Source: an uncultured Eubacteriales bacterium (lineage in GTDB: Bacteria > Bacillota > Clostridia > Lachnospirales > Lachnospiraceae). Taken from it: 64,000 nt of DNA. The stretch lies in the NCBI GenBank assembly GCA_900316715.1, contig ONEC01000001.1:1-64000 (forward strand), written 5' to 3'. The first letter of the stretch is position 1. Every line of letters begins with the position of its first letter. Made by a program: the position numbers and the translations under genes. The notes beneath the pieces are model-generated. The model was not told the DNA's origin. It did not search any database and saw nothing but the letters and a program-made list of their open reading frames with translations. Shown piece after piece: positions 26,160 to 36,316 of the stretch.

Positions 26160-26309
26160 CTACTTCCTCTCGGTTCCTCTCAGATCCTCAGTCATCTGAA
26201 GAACGATATCTGCTATATCCTTAAGATCGTTCTTATATATATCCTCCTCTGCCTGGCTTACTTCCAGACTTGGAGCAAATCTTTTAATCTCTTCATCAAA
26301 ATCTATCAT
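26160..26309 (-). CDS. Small conserved-looking 49-aa protein overlapping folC
   Basis: The start codon overlaps the folC stop as ATGA (26306-26309), and the TAG at 26160-26162 lies two bases before the ATG of the zinc-ribbon TPR gene. The product is acidic and helical (MIDFDEEIKRFAPSLEVSQ...), with no membrane segment or Cys. Gap-free packing between two genes and the overlap make a real gene likely. Function unknown. Confidence 0.72.
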   Translation of the reverse strand: MIDFDEEIKRFAPSLEVSQAEEDIYKNDLKDIADIVLQMTEDLRGTERK

Positions 26310-27607
26310 TGTATCTTTAAAACCTCTCCCGCCATGTATAACGAACCTGTAATTATAAGAAGTTCCTCATCCTGCAGATTCTCCATGGCTGTCTTATATG
26401 CCTCTGCACAACTCTTCGAATATACGATCTCTGCCTTATCTCCCAGAGCTTTTGCAAAAAGCTCACCGGCAACCTTGCTGTCCAGACGTCTTCCGGACTC
26501 AAGCTCCGTAACGTATACCATATCCGGAGCGATACCTGAAGACAGAGTTTCTATCAGCTTCTCGTAATCCTTATCACTTGATACCGCAAAGATAAGTTTT
26601 ACAGTCAGCTTTCTCAGGTTTCCATACTGCTTTTTCAGCGCCTTAACGAATTCTTCACACGCATCAGGATTATGCGCTCCGTCGAGTATAACATTATTCT
26701 TCAGATATTGGAACCTTCCCGGCATACTGAATCTTGCCAGTGCTCTGTGAATGATATCCGACTTCTCGGCTATATCCATATCATGGAACAGCCTGTCAAA
26801 CATATAAACAGACTCGCTTGCGTTCCTTGTCTGATATACAGCGCCATTGTTAAGTATCAGATTATTGTATGTATAATATCTGTTATCAAGGGAAAAATCA
26901 ATCTTTCCCTGCTCTGTACTGTTAATGATGATCTCTGTCCAGTACGCATTAAATGCAGGGCATCCCTTCTCTCTTGCCACATGCTCTATAACTTTGTTAG
27001 CGGAAGTCTTACCTGTGAAGTATACAACAGGCACGCCCTTCTTGATAATGCCTGCCTTCTCTCCTGCAATCTCTTCTATGGTATCTCCCAGGTACTGGGT
27101 ATGATCGAAACCAATGCGGGTGATGGCTGTCATACAAGGCTGTATGCAGTTTGTGGCATCAAGTCTTCCGCCCATTCCTGTCTCATATACAACATAGTCT
27201 GCCTTCTGCTCGGAAAAATATACGGCTCCCATGGCAAACAGGAATTCGAAATATGCCGGATGACTTCCGCCTGCTTCTACAAGCTTATCTGATGCATCCT
27301 TAACGACATCAAATATTCTTCCAAAATCCTCATCACTGATATTTACTCCGTTGATGGATATTCTTTCATTAATATCTACAAGATGCGGAGATACAAAGAG
27401 TCCGGTCTTATATCCTGACTCCTCCAGCATAAGGCTCATCATCTTAGCTACAGAACCCTTTCCATCTGTTCCTGCTATATGAACAGTCTTTGCATCTCTC
27501 TCCGGATTACCAAGTATCTCCATGAGTTTCCGGGTATTCTCCGGTCCTGTCTTATCAGCAAATCTAGGGATATCACTTATATACTTTTCAGCTTCCTGCT
27601 TTGTCAT
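26306..27607 (-). CDS. folC: Folylpolyglutamate synthase / dihydrofolate synthase
   Basis: 433 aa. ATP-dependent addition of glutamate to folates (and to dihydropteroate in bifunctional forms). Mur-ligase fold with P-loop AGTDGKGSVAKMM, FVSPHLVDINERI, the GMGGRLDATN block and ILDGAHNPDA at the start of the C-terminal domain. GAGG before the ATG. Located 13 bp after queF; folate and queuosine both derive from GTP, but close spacing is probably an operon matter. Confidence 0.94.
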   Translation of the reverse strand: MTKQEAEKYISDIPRFADKTGPENTRKLMEILGNPERDAKTVHIAGTDGKGSVAKMMSLMLEESGYKTGLFVSPHLVDINERISINGVNISDEDFGRIFDVVKDASDKLVEAGGSHPAYFEFLFAMGAVYFSEQKADYVVYETGMGGRLDATNCIQPCMTAITRIGFDHTQYLGDTIEEIAGEKAGIIKKGVPVVYFTGKTSANKVIEHVAREKGCPAFNAYWTEIIINSTEQGKIDFSLDNRYYTYNNLILNNGAVYQTRNASESVYMFDRLFHDMDIAEKSDIIHRALARFSMPGRFQYLKNNVILDGAHNPDACEEFVKALKKQYGNLRKLTVKLIFAVSSDKDYEKLIETLSSGIAPDMVYVTELESGRRLDSKVAGELFAKALGDKAEIVYSKSCAEAYKTAMENLQDEELLIITGSLYMAGEVLKIQ

Positions 27608-27620
27608 AACTTCCTCTTTC

Positions 27621-28115
27621 TTATCTGTTGTCTACTTTTTCCGGATACATGTCATGCTCTGTAAGTCTCTTCCATGCAACCTCTTCCCACTTTGTTCCAG
27701 GCTTTCCGTAATTGCAGTATGGATCGATGGATATACCACCGCGTGGTGTGAACTTTCCCCATACCTCGATATACTTTGGATCCATAAGTGCGATAAGATC
27801 CTTCATAATCTTATTCATACAGTCTTCATGGAAATCTCCATGATTTCTGAAACTGAAGAGATAGAGCTTAAGAGACTTGCTCTCGACCATTCTCTCTCCC
27901 GGAACATAAGATATATAAACTGTAGCGAAGTCCGGCTGACCTGTGATAGGGCAGAGACTTGTGAACTCCGGACAGTTGAACTTTACGAAGTAATCATTAT
28001 CCGGATGCTTATTGATAAATGTTTCCAGTACCTCCGGTGCATAGTCCTGAGGTATAGCTGTTTTCTTATTTCCAAGTAATGTAATTCCTTCTTTTTCTAA
28101 ATCTGTTCTGGACAT
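27621..28115 (-). CDS. queF: NADPH-dependent 7-cyano-7-deazaguanine reductase
   Basis: About 164 aa, the short unimodular QueF. Reduces preQ0 to preQ1 in queuosine synthesis. Catalytic Cys in [15 protein letters not shown] and the substrate/NADPH block [20 protein letters not shown] are intact. The start at 28115 has AAAAGGAG upstream; the longer frame would overlap the end of addA. queH at 20174 provides the last step. Confidence 0.95.
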   Translation of the reverse strand: MSRTDLEKEGITLLGNKKTAIPQDYAPEVLETFINKHPDNDYFVKFNCPEFTSLCPITGQPDFATVYISYVPGERMVESKSLKLYLFSFRNHGDFHEDCMNKIMKDLIALMDPKYIEVWGKFTPRGGISIDPYCNYGKPGTKWEEVAWKRLTEHDMYPEKVDNR

Positions 28116-28128
28116 ATATATCTCCTTT

Positions 28129-31100
28129 TCAAATGTCACTCAGCTTCACAGGGCAGTCAACCTCCTGCTGCTGTGCAAAGCAATAAAATATTATACCATT
28201 TATTTTCGCATCTGTAATCCTTGAAAGTGAAAGAGCATATAATTCAAGCTGAACACTGTATCTGTCGATAAGCTCTGTCGCTTCCTTTACACGGTCTGTC
28301 TTGTAATCAATAAGGGTTACATATTTCTGTCCATCTTCTCCTATCTCATAGAAGAAAGCATCTACGATTCCCTGAACCGTGATCATATCATCACCGAAGT
28401 TCTCTTCACTGTAACCCAGTCCAGGAATCTCTGAAGGCTTCATTCCCATAAGGAAGGATTTCTCTCTATAAAGCATGCCTCTTTCCGCCGCTTTCTTCAT
28501 TCTTCTGAAGAGAGAGGTCTCATCATCACTGTAGAAGCCAAGAACCATATCTCTTCTGAGATGTGCTCTATCCTCATCCGTAAAGAAGTTCTTCTCGATT
28601 ATCCTGTCTATCTCCGCATCCATATCACTAAGGGAATTGATCTTCGAATAGTCCAGAAGTTCCATAATCTTATGGATAACGGTTCCTCGTCTTGTACCGG
28701 GATATATATCCTTCTTCTTTTCTTCAACCGGATCTCTGTCATCAAATCTTTCTTCATCCGGTTCAGCCACTTCCTCGTCCGTTGCCTGTGCCAGCTCTGC
28801 TTCCACTGCCTTCGGGTCAAGGGTGATCCTTCTCGGAATCTTTCCTTCTTCCTCAAGCTTTATCGTATAGGCTCTTTCAATTCCGCTTACAGCCGCCTTA
28901 GAAGGCGCAGAAACCGCCGCAAGATAAGGATAGGTGTAATTGTAAGGGTTAACTGCTATATCCGGCTTATCAGCCTCTATTTCAAGGACCTTGCTCTTTA
29001 ATCTGGCGTAGGCCTCCTCCGGTTTTGAAGCTCTTTTTCCTTCTTTTATACCTGTGTACTCTGATATAACTTCTGTCTTATTCATGGTCTTCAATTCAAA
29101 GAAGTTTTCAAAGCCGTCACAGTTGACAGCCGGAAGAAGCATTTTAAGCAGTGCATGGCATTTACTTATAATGGTCTCATAATTATAAGACAGTTTTGAA
29201 TAGTCTGTAGTATTTGTATTTCCGGTTATGATAAGCTTTTCTTTGGCACGTGTCATTGCAACATATAGAAGACGCATTTCCTCAGCTATCATCTCTTTCA
29301 TCTGTATGCGTCTGAAAATCTCTTTTCTGATTCCCTTTCTGGACATGCATATGCCATTCTCCATAACCTCATATGAATCATGGGCTATTCCAAGTTCTGA
29401 ATCAACCATTACAGCTGAATTCAGATCATTCGTATTAAAGTTATGCGCCGTTCTTGCCAGTATAACTACCGGATATTCAAGACCTTTACTGCTGTGGATA
29501 GTAGTTACATGCACCACATTTCCTGCATCGGAAGCAGCTTCTGCCTTACCAAAATCAATATCATGGATCTTGCATTTTTCAATATAACGCATGAACTCAA
29601 ACAGGCTGGTAAAACCTGATTTCTCAAAGCTTTCTGCTCTGTACCTGAGCATTCTTACATTTGCCAGTCTGATGTCACCTTCAGGCATGGAAGATACAAA
29701 TACATCATATTCAGTATCTTCAAGAATCCTGTCAATAAGTTCTGCAATAGATATATATGACTTAACCGCTTTCCACTTTTCGATCAGACCATTTACCAGG
29801 TCTAACTTTACTGCAGTTTTTCTCAGAGCATCATCTTCAGCATCTCTGTATGCGTTGGCAAAATCAACGCACATATCATACATATATCTCCTTCTTAGCG
29901 GCCTTCTTGTAACAATCAATGCCAGCTCCGGTTCTGTAAAACCGCCTATCTCCGATAACAGGACTGACACATATGGTATATCCTGTCTGGAATTATCTAT
30001 TACCGACAGAACTGCTAACAGAGTCATTATCTCTGAAGCATCGAAATAGCCCGATTTACTATCAAGTTTTACCGGTATTCCCATTCCCGTGAGAATATCG
30101 ATCATCGGTTCAGCTCCCGAGACTGTTCTCATAAGGATGGTTATATCACCGAAGTTTACCTTCCTACCCAATCCGGAATCCTTACTGTCATCTACAAGTT
30201 CCAGTATTCTTTTTCCGATCATGATAGCTTCCGCTTCATCACCGTTCATCAGATCAAGAGAGCTTAAAGATGCACCACTTTCAGAACCCTCTTCTGCATC
30301 TTCATCTGATGCTCCATCATCTGTTTTAGTATTCAATAAAAGGATTTCAGGAAGAATTCTTCTTTCCTCCTCTTCCCCTTCTGCATCCTTCTTTTTTTCA
30401 GGTGCATTAAGACGGGCTTCGTCATCGTACTCTATTCCGCCCACTTCTTTTATCATAAGATTCCTGAAGATAAAGTTTGTCGCTTCAAGTATCTCTTTTC
30501 TGGATCTGTAGTTGGTATTGAGATTCAGAAGGATACCGTCCCCGTCTTCTTCTGCATAATTCGCACTCTTTTCCATAAACAGTGCCGGCTTGGCAAGTCG
30601 GAATCTGTATATGCTCTGCTTAACATCACCGACCATGAAAACATTACATGGATTCCCTTTATCATCACGTCTTGCAACCGAGTTAAGAATTTCCTCCTGA
30701 AGATCATTGCTGTCCTGATACTCATCAATATATATGTATCTGTATCTGTCTCGTAGTTCCACTGCAGCAGGAGTAAGACATCCTGTTTCTTCATCACGAA
30801 GAACCTTATATGCGAAATGCGCTATATCTCCAAATTCATACTTCCTGTTTCGTCTCTTTTCAGCAAGAAGTCTTTCAGCAAAAACCTCGGTACACTCTAT
30901 CATCTTAAGAGTCATCCATCGATTCCTGTCCTGCTCCTTTATGATTTCACCTATATCAGGTATAGTCTGAAAGAACAGCTTTATATTTTCTCTGAGTGAT
31001 GCATAGTTTTCTATATCTTTTCCAAAGGCTTCTATGCATGCATTTTTCTTACTGAAGGTTTTCAGTTTCGCTGATGCAGCAAGACGCATCTCTTCCATTG

Positions 31101-31905
31101 ACTTCGCATCAAGAAAGCCAGAAACATTATCTATATCAGACGAAATTGTGTCTATCAGATTACTTACCAGCTTATCATTCTCCAGTCCTTTCAGCGGCAG
31201 ATAATCTTCTCTCAATTTCTCTAAACGAAGCTTCGCATCTGTAAAAAACCTTTCGGCCTCATCGACAACAGACACTAACCACGGGAGCTTTCTAACCTCG
31301 TCACCGGAAGCTTCTGCTTCTTTTCTCATTCCATCGAAGAAGCCCCTCTCATCTGCATGGCTCTGAGACACTCTGTATATCTGGAAAATAGCATCTCTGA
31401 GTTTTGTATCATCCATGCCCTTCTTCATAAAAAGACTGGCCAGCCTCTTAAATTCTTCATCCGTCTCATACCACTCGTTAAAGCAGTCATCAAGAATATC
31501 TTCATGAAGCATCTTTGCTTCTTGTGCATCATAAAAGTCGTATGCCGGATCAATTCCGATAAGGCTGAAATTATCTCTGACAACTCTGTTGCAGAAACTG
31601 TCTATGGTGGTAATATCTGCATTTTCAGCCAGTGCCAGCTGCTTTACCATAGACGGATCTTCGCCCTTCTCACATACATCCTCAAGAGCCTTTATGACCT
31701 TCGCCTTCATCTGTGCAGCTGCAGCTCTGGTAAATGTAACTACAAGAAGCTCGTCTATATCACATTTGTTTTCCATAACACTTCTAATAATTCTTTCGAC
31801 AAGCACTGCCGTCTTTCCTGATCCGGCTGCCGCTGATACGAGGATATTCTTATCCTCATTCAGACTTTCCAGAACTCTTAGTTGTGCTTTGTTCCATTCT
31901 GTCAT
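28129..31905 (-). CDS. addA: AddAB helicase-nuclease, subunit AddA
   Basis: About 1258 aa. UvrD-type 3'-5' helicase plus RecB-type nuclease, which processes double-strand breaks with AddB. Walker [10 protein letters not shown] near the N-terminus, [10 protein letters not shown] (motif II), [12 protein letters not shown] and [13 protein letters not shown] motifs, and a C-terminal nuclease with LIDYKTDRV. It starts 50 bp inside the end of addB. The start at 31905 gives the family N-terminus MTEWNKAQ. Confidence 0.95.
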   Translation of the reverse strand: MTEWNKAQLRVLESLNEDKNILVSAAAGSGKTAVLVERIIRSVMENKCDIDELLVVTFTRAAAAQMKAKVIKALEDVCEKGEDPSMVKQLALAENADITTIDSFCNRVVRDNFSLIGIDPAYDFYDAQEAKMLHEDILDDCFNEWYETDEEFKRLASLFMKKGMDDTKLRDAIFQIYRVSQSHADERGFFDGMRKEAEASGDEVRKLPWLVSVVDEAERFFTDAKLRLEKLREDYLPLKGLENDKLVSNLIDTISSDIDNVSGFLDAKSMEEMRLAASAKLKTFSKKNACIEAFGKDIENYASLRENIKLFFQTIPDIGEIIKEQDRNRWMTLKMIECTEVFAERLLAEKRRNRKYEFGDIAHFAYKVLRDEETGCLTPAAVELRDRYRYIYIDEYQDSNDLQEEILNSVARRDDKGNPCNVFMVGDVKQSIYRFRLAKPALFMEKSANYAEEDGDGILLNLNTNYRSRKEILEATNFIFRNLMIKEVGGIEYDDEARLNAPEKKKDAEGEEEERRILPEILLLNTKTDDGASDEDAEEGSESGASLSSLDLMNGDEAEAIMIGKRILELVDDSKDSGLGRKVNFGDITILMRTVSGAEPMIDILTGMGIPVKLDSKSGYFDASEIMTLLAVLSVIDNSRQDIPYVSVLLSEIGGFTEPELALIVTRRPLRRRYMYDMCVDFANAYRDAEDDALRKTAVKLDLVNGLIEKWKAVKSYISIAELIDRILEDTEYDVFVSSMPEGDIRLANVRMLRYRAESFEKSGFTSLFEFMRYIEKCKIHDIDFGKAEAASDAGNVVHVTTIHSSKGLEYPVVILARTAHNFNTNDLNSAVMVDSELGIAHDSYEVMENGICMSRKGIRKEIFRRIQMKEMIAEEMRLLYVAMTRAKEKLIITGNTNTTDYSKLSYNYETIISKCHALLKMLLPAVNCDGFENFFELKTMNKTEVISEYTGIKEGKRASKPEEAYARLKSKVLEIEADKPDIAVNPYNYTYPYLAAVSAPSKAAVSGIERAYTIKLEEEGKIPRRITLDPKAVEAELAQATDEEVAEPDEERFDDRDPVEEKKKDIYPGTRRGTVIHKIMELLDYSKINSLSDMDAEIDRIIEKNFFTDEDRAHLRRDMVLGFYSDDETSLFRRMKKAAERGMLYREKSFLMGMKPSEIPGLGYSEENFGDDMITVQGIVDAFFYEIGEDGQKYVTLIDYKTDRVKEATELIDRYSVQLELYALSLSRITDAKINGIIFYCFAQQQEVDCPVKLSDI

Positions 31906-34900
31906 AATTAACCCTTTCCCGTACATCCTGCGTCATAGCTGATATAGCCACTACTGCGCTTTCCTTCCTGTCCGGTACATAATTAACTCGTCCACCGTAT
32001 ATTCCGAATCTGCAGATCTGCTTATAATCGCAATATACACATTTAACTTTACCCTGTTTTCCAAATCTTACAGGCTGCTTTCTGATATCTCCTTCAAGAA
32101 TCTGCTCTGTTATATCAACCATTTTATTTCTGCTATATAAACCAAGTCCTTCCAGCTGACTAGTCACTATAGCCGACGTACTCTTGGAAAACTCTTCTCC
32201 TCTGCCTTTATCAATCGGCACGACCGTTCCTTTTCCAAAGTTTCCGGAATCATCAACTATTCCATCTTCCTGAAGTTTTGCTATCTTATGTTTTTCAGGA
32301 TCATCAATATTGACAGCTCCCTTCATTCTAAGAAGCTTATACTGTTCTAATTCAGCAGCAAGCGACTCATCTCCTCCGGCACCTGCAATCTGCTTTTCAG
32401 AAAGTTCAGAAACATCCGGATTCGCCACATGGTAATAATACATGCCTGCCGGAATAACATCTTTGTCCTTAAAATCTCTCTTGAAGATTTCTTTTATAAT
32501 ATCCATATAGACTGCCAGCTGAAGATCTGTTCCTGCCTTAATGCGGTCAGGATCAAATGCTTTGTCTCCGGTCTTATAATCTATGATACGAAATACCTTT
32601 TCACCGTCAGTTTCAAAACTGTCCAGTCGGTCTATCTTTCCGTTTATAGTTATCGGAACAGTTTCTCCATCAGGACGGGACGCCTTAAAGGTTGCAGAGA
32701 ATGTCTGCTCAAAAGCTTCCGGTATCATTCCTCCCTGACCTATCTGATACTTAATGGTTTTAACTGTTCTTCCCATAAGATCTGCCAATTCATTTCTTAT
32801 GACATTATTCTTTCCCTGCTCTGTCTCAGACTCATCCCTGAAGAACTCATTTTCAGAAAGGGCCTTGTCCAGTGCCTTTTCAGCCACATCTGTAAGACTC
32901 TTATCATTAATCTTCTTCCAGTCGTTGCTGAAATCATTCTTTACAGATTCACCCGTAAGTTCCAACGCCCTGTGAAGAATATTACCCACATCAAGAGCCC
33001 CAAGCTGCCTCTCTTCTCTAGGAGATAACTTGAGTATATATCTGAGGAAGTATGAATATGGACAGCCGGCATAGCTTTCCATCTTCGATACTGATATCTC
33101 CAGTTTCAGATCTTTCAGAATATCCTGCGGAAGGTTCTCTGCCTGATTGCTGTAAAGTATCGCATCTGCATCATAACAGAAGCATTCCGGATCCAGCTTT
33201 CTGAAGTCTGCAATGTCCTGGATAGTCCTGTTAAATGTATCCTCCTTCTCCAGCTCTGAAACGGATCTGTCCCTCAGCATATTCATGGCCTGACGTACAC
33301 TGCTGGTAAAATCATAAATGTCCGTCTCTCTGGTTCCACTGAACGGCTCAGGAACGCGTCTCTCTTCCTTAAGTTCAGGGAACAGTCTCTTTATTCTTCC
33401 GAGAACGTAGGATATCTCCATGGAACTTCCATCTCTTGCTGCATCCGCATAGGAAAGCACCAACTTCTGCTCCGGTTTTGTGAGCATCTGATAGATATAA
33501 AACTGCTCCATATAACTCTGTATGCGGTCATTCGGTGCCAGCTTCTTTCTTATTCCGTTATCATTAAATACTTCTTCTATTCTGTCCTTATCTCTGTCTG
33601 AAAGGAGCTTTCCTCCCGATGAAACTGCAGGAAGGATTCCCTCATTCATGTTGATAAAGTATATAGTCTTCACTCTGTCGAGACGGCTTCTCTCACAGTC
33701 AGCAACAACCACTGCATCAAGAGTCGGTGGGATAACTCCCAGCTTCATATCCTCGATTCCTGAAGACAGGATCTCAAGATAATCATGTATGCTCATTTCT
33801 TCATCGCCGAGCATCTCATCTATACTGTCAAAAATCGCGCAAAGCTTCTCAAAAAGTCCCTTGAGTGCATTTGCCTCAGCATGCTTTCCAAGTCTCTCAT
33901 ACATACTTACAGTCAGTTCTATTCTTCCTTCATAGTCCAGCTTCTCAGGAGCCATCATGGTTCTGAGTGCTCTGGTAATATTACTTACCTTCTCACACTT
34001 TCTGTCCAACACAAGCATCGGAATAAGCAGTTCCATGATTGCACTTCTGGCTCTCTCGCAATTCATATAGTCATCCACTATTTCATCCTTCAGCTCTTCA
34101 TCCAGAGAGTCCCTCGATACTTCTATTATCTTTTCCCAGGAACGTCTTCCTCTGATACCATGTCTAAGGGCATGATTTTCAAGCACATCAAGAGCTCCGG
34201 ATATATCATCATCCATAAGTCCAAGTTTGATAAATCCGAAGATGCTGTCGTAATTAAAATCTTTATCTATTATCTGAAGAAGTTTAATAAGTCCTTCTGT
34301 AAACGGATTCTTTCCAAAACTTCTTGATTCGTCTATAAATACAGGTATTCCATAACTCCTGAATATTCCGTCTGCATAGGCACTGAGTCCCTGCATATCA
34401 GCAGTCACAACTGCAAAGTCTTTATATCTTGCACCTGTTCTTACCTGTCTTAAGATATCCTCTGCTACAACACTGAGTTCTATTACCTGGTCATCTGCTC
34501 TCCAGATCTCTATATCTTCCGGAATCCCAGCATATTCATGGATAGGGAATCTGAATATTCCCTTCTCCAGATGCTCCAGGCCGCTTCCTTCTTTGAAACG
34601 TGAAAGGTCTGTTCCTCTCTTATAGTATTTGATCACAGGTTTCTGAACGAGTATCTCCATCAAAGTTTTATATGTTATATAACTCTGATAATAGAGCTCA
34701 TGTTCACGTACAGTCTTATCCTCCTGTACGATCCATCCTTCCATGGTAAGACTGAATATCATTCTTTCTGCTCTGTTTTCCAGTGCCTCGATAATATCAA
34801 ACTGATCAGGTGTAAAGCCTCTGAACTCATCGAATACTATTACCGCATTGTCCACCATGCTCTTCACATTATTATTCCTGAGGCACTCGGCAAGAAGCTT

Positions 34901-35473
34901 CATCCTTCCCTCCGGAAGCTCTGCCCCTGCATTCCATAAGAATCTTACCGTTATCTCCTCATATATAAGCTTGATATCACTCAGTTTATCAGCCAGTGAT
35001 ACTGAACCGGCTTCAACAAGTTTATCTATAAGAAGCTTCAGGTCTTCCAGACTGATTCCGAACTGAAGCAGCTCAGAGATAAGGGATTTTGCCTTAGTTA
35101 TAAAGCCCTTCTTATCTATGCTGTTTCCATATACCTTCATCATTCCTGCAACCTTGGAGCAGGCTGCTCTGACCATCATGCTTCTCTCAAATTCCTCCAG
35201 TACCCTGCCTGAAGGAACATCATATTCTTCGAATATTCTGAAGGCCAGTCTGGACATACCAAGAATATCCACGTTAAGAAGACCGGATATTCCGAAGAGC
35301 TCACCGTTCATCCTGAGGAGCCGCTTCTCATAAGCACTGGCGGACTGATCAGGAACGATCAGTATATAATTCTTATCCGGATTCTTATATGCCTCTTCCA
35401 ACAGGTAACGTGAAAGAGCAGCTGATTTTCCTGAGCCTGACGGCCCTATGTATAGTTCGTTCTGAGCTCTCAT
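31856..35473 (-). CDS. addB: AddAB helicase-nuclease, subunit AddB
   Basis: About 1205 aa. Chi-recognition and second nuclease subunit. Walker A GPSGSGKSAALS at the N-terminus; the Fe-S cluster cysteines are present as one upstream Cys (YAGCPYSYF) and a C-terminal CVYCDYKQIC group, flanking the nuclease motif IIDYKTGDKAF. The ATG at 35473 has AGAGGAG before it. It is the first gene of the addB-addA-queF-folC run of minus-strand genes. Confidence 0.95.
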   Translation of the reverse strand: MRAQNELYIGPSGSGKSAALSRYLLEEAYKNPDKNYILIVPDQSASAYEKRLLRMNGELFGISGLLNVDILGMSRLAFRIFEEYDVPSGRVLEEFERSMMVRAACSKVAGMMKVYGNSIDKKGFITKAKSLISELLQFGISLEDLKLLIDKLVEAGSVSLADKLSDIKLIYEEITVRFLWNAGAELPEGRMKLLAECLRNNNVKSMVDNAVIVFDEFRGFTPDQFDIIEALENRAERMIFSLTMEGWIVQEDKTVREHELYYQSYITYKTLMEILVQKPVIKYYKRGTDLSRFKEGSGLEHLEKGIFRFPIHEYAGIPEDIEIWRADDQVIELSVVAEDILRQVRTGARYKDFAVVTADMQGLSAYADGIFRSYGIPVFIDESRSFGKNPFTEGLIKLLQIIDKDFNYDSIFGFIKLGLMDDDISGALDVLENHALRHGIRGRRSWEKIIEVSRDSLDEELKDEIVDDYMNCERARSAIMELLIPMLVLDRKCEKVSNITRALRTMMAPEKLDYEGRIELTVSMYERLGKHAEANALKGLFEKLCAIFDSIDEMLGDEEMSIHDYLEILSSGIEDMKLGVIPPTLDAVVVADCERSRLDRVKTIYFINMNEGILPAVSSGGKLLSDRDKDRIEEVFNDNGIRKKLAPNDRIQSYMEQFYIYQMLTKPEQKLVLSYADAARDGSSMEISYVLGRIKRLFPELKEERRVPEPFSGTRETDIYDFTSSVRQAMNMLRDRSVSELEKEDTFNRTIQDIADFRKLDPECFCYDADAILYSNQAENLPQDILKDLKLEISVSKMESYAGCPYSYFLRYILKLSPREERQLGALDVGNILHRALELTGESVKNDFSNDWKKINDKSLTDVAEKALDKALSENEFFRDESETEQGKNNVIRNELADLMGRTVKTIKYQIGQGGMIPEAFEQTFSATFKASRPDGETVPITINGKIDRLDSFETDGEKVFRIIDYKTGDKAFDPDRIKAGTDLQLAVYMDIIKEIFKRDFKDKDVIPAGMYYYHVANPDVSELSEKQIAGAGGDESLAAELEQYKLLRMKGAVNIDDPEKHKIAKLQEDGIVDDSGNFGKGTVVPIDKGRGEEFSKSTSAIVTSQLEGLGLYSRNKMVDITEQILEGDIRKQPVRFGKQGKVKCVYCDYKQICRFGIYGGRVNYVPDRKESAVVAISAMTQDVRERVNYDRMEQSTTKSSGKSE

Positions 35474-35502
35474 AAAACTCCTCTTAATAAATGTATTCCC
35501 TT

Positions 35503-35531
35503 TTGACACTTATGATCGAAATAGTTATAAT
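35503..35531 (+). promoter_or_regulatory. Consensus sigma-A promoter of the PRTase-like gene
   Basis: TTGACA (35503-35508), 17-bp spacer, TATAAT (35526-35531): a perfect consensus on the plus strand, about 78 bp before the ATG. Confidence 0.92.
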
Positions 35532-35541
35532 ATATGGGTGA

Positions 35542-35561
35542 GTGTAACTGTTCGGTTGCAC
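35542..35561 (+). promoter_or_regulatory. Leader hairpin of the PRTase-like gene
   Basis: GTGTAAC pairs with GTTGCAC (7 bp, one G-U) around the loop TGTTCG, a few bases after the expected transcription start. It may protect the 5' end or serve as a regulatory structure. No T-run follows. Confidence 0.5.
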
Positions 35562-35608
35562 GTTAACCATATACAGCATAGGTGTAGTACATGAAAAGGG
35601 GGACTAAT

Positions 35609-36247
35609 ATGCAAACATTTAAAGTAGATTCACCGTATAACAATCAGATTAAGCTTAAGGTGTCACAGGGACACTTCGCTACATCATCTTCACACATTAA
35701 CTACTACATAGATCTTACTACTCTCAAGGCTCGTTCAAGCGAGGCTAAGGCAGTTGCAAAGTCTATGGCTTCTGAGTATATTGCTTCCTCAGTTATAGAT
35801 ACCATCGTTTGTATAGATGGTACTGAGGTTATTGGTGCATATCTCGCAGATGAGCTTACCGCTTCCGGTATCATCAGCATGAACCAGCATGGAACCATGT
35901 ATGTTATCACTCCTGAGGTTAACTCAGTTGGTCAGCTCACCTTCAAGGATAATGTTATCCCTATGATTCATTCAAGACATGTTCTCCTGCTTCTTTCAAC
36001 AATCACCACAGGACAGACCACAGAGAAGGCCATTGAATGTATCCAGTACTATGGTGGAGATATCTCCGGCATATCTGCTATCTTCTCAGCTGTAGACGAG
36101 GTTGAAGGCAACGAAGTACATTCAATATTCCATAAGAATGATATCGAAGGATATGCGTCATATTCATCACATAACTGCCCTTACTGCCAGTCAGGCGTTA
36201 AGCTTGACGGTCTTGTATCAGCCGGCGGTTATTCTGAGATCAGATAA
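35609..36247 (+). CDS. Phosphoribosyltransferase-like protein with altered PRPP motif
   Basis: 212 aa. The order of strands and the block HVLLLLSTITTGQTTEKAIE (about 121-140) match a type I phosphoribosyltransferase such as orotate phosphoribosyltransferase, but the two acidic residues before TTG are replaced by Ser-Thr. A CPYC pair lies near the C-terminus (HNCPYCQSGVKL). It may bind PRPP or a nucleotide as a regulator, or be an unusual enzyme. The start at 35609 follows AAGGGGGAC. It has a perfect promoter, smooth codon use and its own strong terminator, which points to high expression. Confidence 0.8.
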   Translation: MQTFKVDSPYNNQIKLKVSQGHFATSSSHINYYIDLTTLKARSSEAKAVAKSMASEYIASSVIDTIVCIDGTEVIGAYLADELTASGIISMNQHGTMYVITPEVNSVGQLTFKDNVIPMIHSRHVLLLLSTITTGQTTEKAIECIQYYGGDISGISAIFSAVDEVEGNEVHSIFHKNDIEGYASYSSHNCPYCQSGVKLDGLVSAGGYSEIR

Positions 36248-36264
36248 ATAAACGTATGTATTAA

Positions 36265-36306
36265 AACAACTTAGGATGCAGCGATGCATTCTAAGTTGTT
36301 TTTTTA
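36265..36306 (+). terminator. Strong terminator after the PRTase-like gene
   Basis: Near-perfect stem (AACAACTTAG-ATGCA with TGCAT-CTAAGTTGTT, short mismatch) with a 4-nt loop and then TTTTTTATTTT. The reverse direction has AAAA before the stem, so it may also stop transcripts of trkH. Confidence 0.93.
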
Positions 36307-36316
36307 TTTTGTTTAT

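Noticed and set aside
27621..28139. preQ1 riboswitch at queF
   Set aside because: queF starts 13 bp after addA with no leader, so there is no room for one.
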